Source of the DNA: JAKSCF01 sp028279945
GTDB taxonomy: Bacteria > Bacillota > Clostridia > Peptostreptococcales > JAAYPU01
Length of the DNA stretch: 8,889 nt
Reading direction: 5' to 3'
Assembly: GCA_028279945.1 (NCBI GenBank)
Contig: JANQMT010000081.1
Coordinates: 1 to 8,889 of the forward strand
Positions 1-5,676 of this stretch are shown one piece after another. The position numbers and the translations under genes are program-made. The notes beneath the pieces were generated by a model that saw nothing but the letters and a program-made list of their open reading frames with translations, was not told the DNA's origin and searched no databases. Numbering within the stretch: position 1 is the first letter of the stretch; every line of letters starts with the position of its first letter.

Positions 1-15
1 GTAAAGGGTTTATGA

Positions 16-21
16 TATAAT
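16..21 (+). promoter_or_regulatory. -10 element of the fhs promoter
   Basis: A perfect TATAAT lies 54 bases before the fhs start. The matching -35 box would fall before base 1, so it cannot be seen. Transcription would begin near base 28, inside the first of two tandem palindromes, which is a good position for repression. Confidence 0.6.
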
Positions 22-42
22 TATTTTGTAATACAAAATAAT
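20..42. promoter_or_regulatory. Operator palindrome 1 upstream of fhs (candidate IclR-type site)
   Basis: This is a perfect 23-bp palindrome with 11-bp arms (20-30 and 32-42) around a single central A at 31. Its core, TTTTGTAATACAAAA (24-38), has the same design as the next palindrome, exactly 20 bp downstream centre to centre. It overlaps the predicted transcription start. IclR-family proteins usually bind short AT-rich palindromes, and such a regulator is encoded at 2751. Binding by that protein is inferred. The palindrome itself is seen directly. Confidence 0.65.
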
Positions 43-43
43 A

Positions 44-58
44 TTTCGTAATGCGAAA
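44..58. promoter_or_regulatory. Operator palindrome 2 upstream of fhs (candidate IclR-type site)
   Basis: TTTCGTAATGCGAAA is a 15-bp palindrome with one mismatched pair around the central A at 51. It lies just before the fhs Shine-Dalgarno sequence (61-65). Its centre is 20 bp, about two helical turns, from the centre of palindrome 1, as expected for two dimers on one DNA face. Its right half, TGCGAAA, recurs exactly in front of the IclR gene (2707-2713). Confidence 0.6.
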
Positions 59-74
59 AAGGAGGAAGAAATAT

Positions 75-1751
75 ATGAGTTTTAAATCAGATATCGAAAT
101 AGCTCAAGAAGTGAAGATGAATCACATTAATGATATAGCGTCAAAAATAGAAATTAATGATGAATACATGGCATGTTACGGAAAATATAAAGCTAAAATA
201 AATTACAATTTACTTGCAGCGTTAAAAGATCAACCTAATGGAAAACTAATTTTGGTAACGGCTATTAATCCAACACCTGCAGGCGAAGGCAAGACCACTA
301 CAACTGTAGGGCTGGGAGATGCTTTAGCGAAGAAGGGGAAGCAATCAATTATAGCACTCAGAGAACCCTCCTTAGGGCCAGTTTTTGGTGTAAAAGGCGG
401 TGCGGCTGGAGGCGGATATGCACAAGTCGTTCCCATGGAAGACATCAACTTACATTTTACAGGGGATTTACATGCCATAGGTGCTGCCAATAATTTGATA
501 GCTGCAATGCTGGATAATCATATACAGCAAGGCAATGTTCTTAATATAGATACACGAAGAATCACATGGAAAAGATGCGTCGATATGAACGATAGACAGC
601 TGAGATTTATCACCAATGGTTTAGGGGGTAAAGCCAATGGTGTGCCTAGAGAAGATGGATTTGATATCACGGTTGCATCTGAAATAATGGCAATCTTATG
701 TTTAGCAGAAGATTTAGATGATCTAAAAGAAAGAGTCGCAAACATCATAGTGGCTTATAGCAGAGATGGAAACCCCGTAACCGCAGGGGATTTAAAATCA
801 CAAGGTGCAGTTGCAGCCCTTTTAAAAGATGCATTAAAGCCTAACTTAGTACAAACACTGGAGCATACACCTACTTTTATTCATGGCGGACCCTTTGCAA
901 ACATAGCCCATGGATGTAATAGTGTTATGGCCACTAAAATGGCATTAAAACTTGGCGATTATGTAGTAACGGAAGCAGGCTTTGGAGCAGATTTGGGTGC
1001 TGAAAAGTTTTTAGATATAAAATGCAGATTAAGCGGACTACAACCGGATGCGGTTGTAATAGTAGCAACCGTAAGAGCATTAAAGCATCATGGAGGCGTA
1101 CCTAAGGCAGAATTAGGTAATGAAAACATTGAGGCATTGGGAAAAGGTATTCCTAATCTATTGAAGCATTTAGAAAATATTACACAAAATTTCGGACTTC
1201 CTGCAGTCGTAGCAATCAACCGATTCCCAACGGATACAGAAGCTGAACTTCAGTTTGTTGAAAAAGAATGTAAAAAGCTGGGAGCAAACGTTGCCTTATC
1301 TGAGGTTTGGGCCAAAGGCGGAGAGGGAGGCTCGGCACTGGCTGATGAAGTGCTGAAATTAATAGAAGAAGAAAATGATTTTAATTTCACATACGAAAGC
1401 AGCTTAAGTATAAAAGAAAAAATTGAAAAAATTGCTGTAAAGATATACGGTGCAAATGGTGTTGATTTTGTAGAAAACAGCATTAAACAAATAGAGGAGC
1501 TGGAAGAACTGGGCTATGGACATCTTCCAATATGTATGGCTAAAACGCAATACTCTTTGTCGGATGATCCTAAAAAGCTAGGCAGGCCGGAAGGATTTAG
1601 AATTTCTATTAGAAACCTAAAAGTATCTGCGGGCGCAGGGTTTATTGTAGCGCTTACAGGCAACATCATGACCATGCCCGGACTTCCCAAACATCCATCA
1701 GCGGAAAAGATCGATGTGGATAACACAGGAAAAATATCCGGCTTATTTTAA
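75..1751 (+). CDS. fhs: Formate--tetrahydrofolate ligase
   Basis: This enzyme interconverts formate + THF + ATP with 10-formyl-THF + ADP + phosphate in the cytoplasm. The protein has 558 residues, normal for the family. The ATP-binding loop TPAGEGKTTT begins at residue 67. It is followed by the family signatures REPSLGPVFGVKGGAAGGGY and the segment through NLHFTGDLHA. The start at 75 is preferred over an in-frame ATG at 51: GGAGG at 61-65 sits 9 bases before 75, whereas the ATG at 51 lies inside an operator palindrome. Family members work in both directions, and in purine and amino-acid fermenters the reverse reaction makes ATP and formate. A formate channel gene follows 62 bases later, which fits formate release. 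The family is certain. The direction is inferred from neighbours. Confidence 0.97.
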   Translation: MSFKSDIEIAQEVKMNHINDIASKIEINDEYMACYGKYKAKINYNLLAALKDQPNGKLILVTAINPTPAGEGKTTTTVGLGDALAKKGKQSIIALREPSLGPVFGVKGGAAGGGYAQVVPMEDINLHFTGDLHAIGAANNLIAAMLDNHIQQGNVLNIDTRRITWKRCVDMNDRQLRFITNGLGGKANGVPREDGFDITVASEIMAILCLAEDLDDLKERVANIIVAYSRDGNPVTAGDLKSQGAVAALLKDALKPNLVQTLEHTPTFIHGGPFANIAHGCNSVMATKMALKLGDYVVTEAGFGADLGAEKFLDIKCRLSGLQPDAVVIVATVRALKHHGGVPKAELGNENIEALGKGIPNLLKHLENITQNFGLPAVVAINRFPTDTEAELQFVEKECKKLGANVALSEVWAKGGEGGSALADEVLKLIEEENDFNFTYESSLSIKEKIEKIAVKIYGANGVDFVENSIKQIEELEELGYGHLPICMAKTQYSLSDDPKKLGRPEGFRISIRNLKVSAGAGFIVALTGNIMTMPGLPKHPSAEKIDVDNTGKISGLF

Positions 1752-1763
1752 TCATGATAATGA

Positions 1764-1794
1764 TTGACTGACAAATTAAAATTGTAATACATTA
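1764..1794 (+). promoter_or_regulatory. Possible internal promoter and operator-like site before the formate channel gene
   Basis: TTGACT (1764-1769) and TACATT (1788-1793) are 18 bases apart and could be a moderate sigma-A-type promoter. An element AATTGTAATACATTA (1780-1794) overlaps the -10. It shares the core TTGTAATACA with fhs palindrome 1 and matches 11 of 15 positions of the motif TTTYGTAATRCRAAA read from the two fhs sites. It is less symmetric than the fhs sites. No terminator is visible between fhs and this gene, so read-through from fhs is also likely. Confidence 0.35.
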
Positions 1795-1813
1795 TAACGG
1801 AGGAAGAGAGGAA

Positions 1814-2680
1814 ATGGAAAAAGCATATTTATCTCCAAGGGAAATTGCTGAATCTACTGTACAAACAGGGATTAATAAAGTTAAGCTGTCTCCATTGAAT
1901 CAATTAATATTAGGAATACTGGCAGGGGCATTTATTGCATTTGCTGCTGAGGGTTCCAATATGGCAGCATTTAATTTGTTTGCCAACAGTGATACTTATG
2001 GACTAGGAAAAGTACTAGCGGGAGCTGTTTTTGGTGTGGGCTTGATGTTAGTCATTATAGCAGACGGTGAATTGTTTACAGGGAATACATTAATAGTTTT
2101 AAGTGTCTTAGAAAAGCAAGTCAAAATAAAAGATATGCTAAGAAATTGGACCATCGTGTATATAGGAAACCTAATAGGTTCTGTACTGATAGCATACATG
2201 ATGGCTCGATCCGGTTTGTTTAATAGCGGCGCCAATATGTTAGGGGCTGTAACCATTAAAATTGCGGTTTATAAGGTAGAGTTATCTTTCCTATCGGCCT
2301 TTTATCTAGGTATTATGTGCAATTGGCTGGTGTGTCTGGCAGTATGGATATCTTACAGCGCAAAAGACATTACAGGAAAGATATTGGGAGTATTTTTTCC
2401 TATTTGGTTATTTGTTACATCAGGATTTGAACACAGTATCGCCAATATGTATTATATTCCTGCCGGTATTATGGCCAAAGCTAACGCAAACTGGACAGCC
2501 GCTTCAGGCTTATCTATAGAAAAACTAAATGGTTTGAACTGGGGAACGTTTATTATCAATAATCTCATACCTGTTACTTTAGGTAATATTGTGGGGGGCG
2601 CATTCTTTGTAGCAGGGCTATATTGGATGGCCTATCTAAAGAAAAAAAATATTATATCTTCTCAAGAAGGAAATTTTTAA
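1814..2680 (+). CDS. FNT-family formate/nitrite transporter (formate channel)
   Basis: This is a membrane channel of 288 residues, the size of FocA/FdhC/NirC proteins, with six expected membrane spans. The N-terminal LSPREIAES segment (6-14) opens the FNT domain. ELFTGN (86-91) carries the conserved omega-loop threonine, T89. FEHSIANMYYIPAG (205-218) carries the conserved pore histidine, H207. The full FEHSIANM motif and placement directly after fhs favour formate over nitrite. The start at 1814 has GGAGG at 1799-1803, spaced 10 bases. The next gene begins 70 bases later with its own promoter. The likely role (inference) is release of formate made by Fhs working in the ATP-forming direction. 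Formate uptake for one-carbon metabolism is the alternative. No nitrite-related gene is nearby. Confidence 0.9.
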   Translation: MEKAYLSPREIAESTVQTGINKVKLSPLNQLILGILAGAFIAFAAEGSNMAAFNLFANSDTYGLGKVLAGAVFGVGLMLVIIADGELFTGNTLIVLSVLEKQVKIKDMLRNWTIVYIGNLIGSVLIAYMMARSGLFNSGANMLGAVTIKIAVYKVELSFLSAFYLGIMCNWLVCLAVWISYSAKDITGKILGVFFPIWLFVTSGFEHSIANMYYIPAGIMAKANANWTAASGLSIEKLNGLNWGTFIINNLIPVTLGNIVGGAFFVAGLYWMAYLKKKNIISSQEGNF

Positions 2681-2698
2681 TAAATGTCAAAATAAGAA

Positions 2699-2733
2699 TA
2701 GTATAATGCGAAAAAAGGTTTTAAAATACGAAA
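2699..2733 (+). promoter_or_regulatory. Promoter and tandem operator-like sites of the IclR-family gene
   Basis: A perfect TATAAT lies at 2702-2707, with no clear -35 box. Two elements fit the motif TTTYGTAATRCRAAA of the fhs palindromes: TAGTATAATGCGAAA (2699-2713, 12 of 15) and TTTTAAAATACGAAA (2719-2733, 13 of 15). The right halves are kept and the left halves are degenerate. Their centres (2706 and 2726) are 20 bp apart, the same spacing as upstream of fhs. The first overlaps the -10, so autorepression is likely if the gene product binds here. That binding is inferred. Confidence 0.55.
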
Positions 2734-2750
2734 TAAAGTAGAGGAATGTT

Positions 2751-3521
2751 ATGGGAGAAAGAAGCAATATTGTGAAATCAATTGTCAAAGCCTTTGACAT
2801 TTTAGAGCTTTTAGACAAAAGAAACGAGTTAGGCATCACTGAAATCAGTGAATCGTTAGGTTTAGATAAGAGCACTGTGCATAGGTTAATTTCTACATTA
2901 AAAGAAAAAGGTTATGTGGTTCAGAATGCTTCCAACAATAAGTATTCAAATAGCTTTAAGTTGTTTGAAATGGGCAACAATGTAGTAGAGAGATTGGGTT
3001 TTAGACGGCAGGCGCAGCCTTATCTGGAGCACTTAGCGAGAGTGACCAATGAAACGGTTAACTTAGCTATTATGTATGACTCAAATATCATCTATATTGA
3101 CAAAATAGAAAGTTCTGCAACCATAAAAGTAGATTTAAACGTAGGGAAAAAACTGCCTGCATATTGTACAGGGCTTGGAAAAGCAATGCTTGCATTTATG
3201 TCTCAAGAGAAAATGGAAAAAATAATGGCAGATGTTGAATTTATTGAGTATACGGATAAAACGGTTGCTGACTATCCAGAGTTATTGGAACAATTAAAAG
3301 TTGTAAAACAGCAAGGATACAGTATAGATGATGAAGAATACGTTGAAGGTCTCAAATGTGTATCGGCACCTATCTTTAGCTATAGCGGAGAGGTAATTGC
3401 CGCTATCAGTGTTGCTATACCTAAATATAGGTATGATGAAGGCGAAAAAAATATTGGGTATGCCAACATTATAAAAAAGACAGCTATGAGTCTATCAAAA
3501 GAATTAGGCTATATAAGATAA
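2751..3521 (+). CDS. IclR-family transcriptional regulator
   Basis: This is a 256-residue DNA-binding regulator, the usual IclR-family length. The N-terminal winged helix-turn-helix covers about residues 8-70. LGITEISESLGLDKSTVHRL (27-46) is the helix-turn-helix. The C-terminal effector-binding domain includes the GFRRQAQPYLEHLA linker, the NVGKKLPAYCTGLGKAMLA segment and the late DDEEYVEGLKCVSAPI block with C203, all typical of the family. GAGG at 2741-2744 precedes the ATG by 6 bases. The gene sits between the fhs-channel pair and the pan-type genes and has tandem operator-like sites at its own promoter, matching those before fhs. Members often sense a small organic acid and control its breakdown. 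Pantoate, ketopantoate or 2-ketoisovalerate would be reasonable ligands here, but the ligand cannot be read from sequence. Confidence 0.95.
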   Translation: MGERSNIVKSIVKAFDILELLDKRNELGITEISESLGLDKSTVHRLISTLKEKGYVVQNASNNKYSNSFKLFEMGNNVVERLGFRRQAQPYLEHLARVTNETVNLAIMYDSNIIYIDKIESSATIKVDLNVGKKLPAYCTGLGKAMLAFMSQEKMEKIMADVEFIEYTDKTVADYPELLEQLKVVKQQGYSIDDEEYVEGLKCVSAPIFSYSGEVIAAISVAIPKYRYDEGEKNIGYANIIKKTAMSLSKELGYIR

Positions 3522-3568
3522 TGATACTAATTTTATGAAGAAAATTCTGTGTTAGGGCTTCAACTGAA

Positions 3569-3599
3569 AAACTTTTACTAATCAAAGATTAGAAAGTTT
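3569..3599. repeat. Hairpin in the repeat cluster upstream of panB
   Basis: An inverted repeat has inner arms CTAATC (3578-3583) and GATTAG (3587-3592) around an AAA loop. Outer arms AAACTTT (3569-3575) and AAAGTTT (3593-3599) extend it, with a two-base bulge on the left. That gives 13 pairs in total. No T-run follows, so it is not a standard rho-independent terminator. It could be an RNA structure or part of the interspersed repeat. Confidence 0.5.
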
Positions 3600-3635
3600 C
3601 TGTATGAGACCTACGTCAAAATCAGGCAGTGTCGA

Positions 3636-3658
3636 AGACGAAATAAAAATTTCTGTCT
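3636..3658. repeat. Second hairpin upstream of panB
   Basis: AGACGAAAT (3636-3644) pairs with ATTTCTGTCT (3649-3658) with one bulged base and an AAAA loop. It lies between the two ATGAGACCT copies. Function is unknown. It may be a structural part of the repeat element. Confidence 0.35.
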
Positions 3659-3762
3659 CCTTGCATGAGACCTGCTATCAAAATCAAAGATTCTGGCTAG
3701 GGCTTCAAGATTTTGGTTAGGGCTTCATGTTAGGTCTAAAAAAAAAAAGGAGGAAAATTATA

Positions 3763-4596
3763 ATGGCTAAAATGACAACTCAAAAACTTAAAGAAATGAA
3801 AGAACAAGGGATAAAAATAAGTATGACAACGGCTTACGATTACCCAACAGCGTATTTAGTAGATAAAGCGGGAATCGAAATTATTTTGGTTGGTGATTCA
3901 TTATCTATGACAGTATTAGGATATGATTCTACGGTACCTTGTACCATGGAGCAAATGCTTCATCATATCCCCCCTGTTGTAAAAGGTGCACCAAATCCAC
4001 TAATCGTAGGGGATTTACCATTTGGATCATATAATGTCTCTAAAGAGCAAGCCATTATCAATGCAACCCGTCTTATGAAAGAAGGCGGCTGTGATGTTGT
4101 AAAGTTGGAAGGCGGAATTGAAATGGCTGATACAGTTAAGGCCATTGTTGATGCCGGTATTCCTGTAATGGGACATATCGGATTAACACCTCAAACTGTA
4201 TCAAAGCTTGGAGGCTTTAAGGTACAAGGGAAAGGTGAAGAGGCGGCAAAAGCAGTTTTGGATGATGCTTTAGCCCTTGAAGCAGCAGGTGCATGGGGCT
4301 TGATCTTAGAATGCATACCTGAACAGCTGGGAAAATTGATTACCCAAAAAGTATCCATCCCTACAATCGGCATTGGCGGCGGACGCTATTGTGATGGGCA
4401 AGTATTGGTTTTACACGACATGTTTGGGCTCTTTGAAAAATTTGTACCAAAATTTGTTAAACAATATATGAATCTTTCACCTGAAATCGTAAAAGGGCTG
4501 GAAGAATTTAAGCAAGAAATTAGAGATGGCAATTTTCCGGAAGAAAAGCATGCTTTTGGTGGCATAGAGGAAGAAGTACTTAAAAGATTATATTAA
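3763..4596 (+). CDS. panB: 3-methyl-2-oxobutanoate hydroxymethyltransferase (ketopantoate hydroxymethyltransferase)
   Basis: This cytoplasmic enzyme reversibly joins 2-ketoisovalerate and methylene-THF to give ketopantoate and THF. The protein has 277 residues; E. coli PanB has 264. The TIM-barrel motifs are complete: VGDSLSMTVLGYDSTVPCTM from residue 43, with metal ligands D45 and D84, substrate residues K114 and E116, and catalytic E183. The loop GIGGGRYCDGQ (203-213) replaces the more usual GIGAG-x-x-CDGQ form. The start at 3763 has AAGGAGG at 3747-3753, spaced 9 bases. An in-frame ATG at 3727 lies in the repeat cluster and is rejected. panE follows after 18 bases, so the two are co-transcribed. 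The panC and panD genes that accompany panB in biosynthetic operons are missing. With the hydrolase and pantothenate importer downstream, it may run in the ketopantoate-cleaving direction. That direction is inferred. Confidence 0.96.
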   Translation: MAKMTTQKLKEMKEQGIKISMTTAYDYPTAYLVDKAGIEIILVGDSLSMTVLGYDSTVPCTMEQMLHHIPPVVKGAPNPLIVGDLPFGSYNVSKEQAIINATRLMKEGGCDVVKLEGGIEMADTVKAIVDAGIPVMGHIGLTPQTVSKLGGFKVQGKGEEAAKAVLDDALALEAAGAWGLILECIPEQLGKLITQKVSIPTIGIGGGRYCDGQVLVLHDMFGLFEKFVPKFVKQYMNLSPEIVKGLEEFKQEIRDGNFPEEKHAFGGIEEEVLKRLY

Positions 4597-4614
4597 CTCA
4601 AAAGGAGGGACAAC

Positions 4615-5529
4615 ATGAAAATAGCGGTTTTAGGGGCAGGTGCTATGGGTAGTCTCTATGGCGGCTTGTTAGCTGAACCAGGAAACGAAGTATGGCTCAT
4701 AGATGTATGGAAGGAGCATGTGGATGCTATCAATCAAGAAGGTCTGTATATTGATGGATTAGGTGGAGGCAAAACCATTAAAAACATTAAAGCATCTACT
4801 AACACAGATAACATAGGCATTGTTGACTGTGCATTAATATTTGTTAAATCCATTTATACGGATGCAGCAGTTTCTCAAAATAAAGCCATTATTGGAGAAA
4901 ATACCATCATACTAACCCTTCAGAATGGCTTGGGAAATATTGAAAAAATCAATCAAGTCGTAGATGAAAAAAATATCATAGCAGGTACTACAGCCCATGG
5001 TTCTACTATGATTGGCCCAGGTAAAGTTAAGCATGCAGGACAAGGCAAGACCATAATAGGAGAACTGGATGGAAAAGAAACAGACAGAATCACTAAGCTA
5101 AAAAAATCATTTAATGATGCTCAATTGGATACGGTGATTTCTAATAATGTCATTGGATTAATTTGGGATAAACTACTTGTTAATGTTGGCATTAATGCGT
5201 TGACAGCAATAACAGGATTGAAGAATGGGCGATTGGTTCAATCTGAAGAGACAGAATGGATACTAAAAGAAGCAGTAAAAGAGGCTGAAGCTATTGCCAA
5301 AGCTAAAGGCGTGAAGCTGGGATTTGACGATCCGGTTGATCATACAAAAAAAGTATGTGAAGCAACCGCCGCAAATTGGTCATCTATGCTTCAAGATGTA
5401 GAGCGTAAGCGAGAAACTGAGATTGATATGATTAACGGTGCTATTGTAAGAGAAGGAAAAAAAGTCAATATAGCAACACCGGTCAATCAGGTACTAACCA
5501 ATCTCATTAAAGTAAAAACACGTTATTGA
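4615..5529 (+). CDS. panE: Ketopantoate reductase family protein (pantoate dehydrogenase)
   Basis: This enzyme interconverts pantoate and ketopantoate with a nicotinamide cofactor. The protein has 304 residues, typical of the family. The N-terminal Rossmann fold has GAGAMG (7-12). QNGLG (103-107) carries N104. WDKLLVNVGIN (184-194) carries catalytic K186 with N190 and N194. SSMLQD (256-261) and TEID (268-271, with E269) complete the active site. All known key residues of E. coli PanE have counterparts. The second strand ends in LIDVW with D30. E. coli PanE has R31 there, which helps bind NADPH. An acidic residue at this place usually signals NAD use. AAGGAGG (4602-4608) precedes the ATG by 6 bases. 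It forms a tight pair with panB. NAD preference would favour oxidation of pantoate. A related 2-hydroxyacid dehydrogenase activity is the alternative. Confidence 0.92.
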   Translation: MKIAVLGAGAMGSLYGGLLAEPGNEVWLIDVWKEHVDAINQEGLYIDGLGGGKTIKNIKASTNTDNIGIVDCALIFVKSIYTDAAVSQNKAIIGENTIILTLQNGLGNIEKINQVVDEKNIIAGTTAHGSTMIGPGKVKHAGQGKTIIGELDGKETDRITKLKKSFNDAQLDTVISNNVIGLIWDKLLVNVGINALTAITGLKNGRLVQSEETEWILKEAVKEAEAIAKAKGVKLGFDDPVDHTKKVCEATAANWSSMLQDVERKRETEIDMINGAIVREGKKVNIATPVNQVLTNLIKVKTRY

Positions 5530-5537
5530 ATATCCTC

Positions 5538-5557
5538 TTTAATAACGAATTATTAAA
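5538..5557. repeat. AT-rich hairpin after panE
   Basis: TTTAATAA (5538-5545) and TTATTAAA (5550-5557) form a perfect 8-bp stem around a CGAA loop, 8 bases after the panE stop codon. It has no G-C pairs and no clear T-run, so it is a weak terminator at best. It may protect the 3' end of a processed panB-panE message. Confidence 0.35.
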
Positions 5558-5602
5558 AGATAAGAAACGGAAGAGTATATATTTGGTACTTTGTTGAGTA
5601 GG

Positions 5603-5655
5603 GAGGCTATTGTTTTCCATTACAATTGAATATAGTTCATATAGCCTCTTTAATA
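5603..5655. repeat. Long-loop inverted repeat before the M20 hydrolase gene
   Basis: GAGGCTAT (5603-5610) and ATAGCCTC (5641-5648) are a perfect 8-bp inverted repeat with a 30-base loop, followed by TTTAATA. It could be a weak terminator or an attenuator between panE and the hydrolase gene. The word CCTCTTTAATA after the right arm also occurs at 5534-5544 near the first hairpin, a direct repeat about 111 bases apart. Within the loop, TTTTCCATTACAATT (5613-5627) resembles the reverse complement of the fhs operator motif (12 of 15) but is poorly symmetric. Confidence 0.4.
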
Positions 5656-5676
5656 TATTAGATAAGGAGGAAAGAA

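Larger units (their letters stand above)
3552..3727. repeat. Cluster of short degenerate repeats upstream of panB
   Basis: The 241-bp gap between the IclR gene and panB (3522-3762) has no credible gene but is built from repeated words. TAGGGCTTCA occurs at 3553-3562, 3698-3707 and 3718-3727. ATGAGACCT occurs at 3604-3612 and 3665-3673, each followed 3-5 bases later by TCAAAATCA. ATCAAAGATT occurs at 3581-3590 and 3683-3692. The pattern resembles a decayed or mosaic interspersed repeat, not a coding remnant, since all forward frames are broken by stops. No clear promoter for panB was found in it, although panB needs one if it is not read from upstream. Confidence 0.6.

Noticed and set aside
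51..74. Eight-residue N-terminal extension of Fhs from an upstream in-frame ATG
   Set aside because: The ATG lies inside an operator palindrome, has no ribosome binding site, and would translate the real Shine-Dalgarno sequence into a Lys/Arg-rich tail.
1..74. THF or other riboswitch upstream of fhs
   Set aside because: The visible leader is too short and holds only DNA palindromes. No conserved riboswitch core was recognised, though bases before 1 are unseen.
230..748. Antisense ORFs across fhs and similar short ORFs opposite or out of frame with the other genes
   Set aside because: They are shadows of strongly supported coding sequences, with no ribosome binding sites and biased composition.
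3629..3643. Operator-like half-site before panB ending in ACGAAA
   Set aside because: It matches only 10 of 15 motif positions, has no symmetric left half and no partner 20 bp away.
3727..3762. PanB start at an upstream in-frame ATG
   Set aside because: It falls in a TAGGGCTTCA repeat, lacks a ribosome binding site, and adds a lysine-rich stretch that only reads through the poly-A and AAGGAGG before the true start.
3522..3762. Gene remnant or CRISPR-like array in the repeat cluster
   Set aside because: Forward frames are broken by stops with no recognisable protein, and the repeats are short, unevenly spaced and degenerate, unlike CRISPR repeats.
5613..5627. Operator-like element before the M20 gene
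   Set aside because: It gives 12 of 15 positions in reverse-complement orientation but is barely symmetric and has no second site at 20 bp, so chance in AT-rich DNA is likely.
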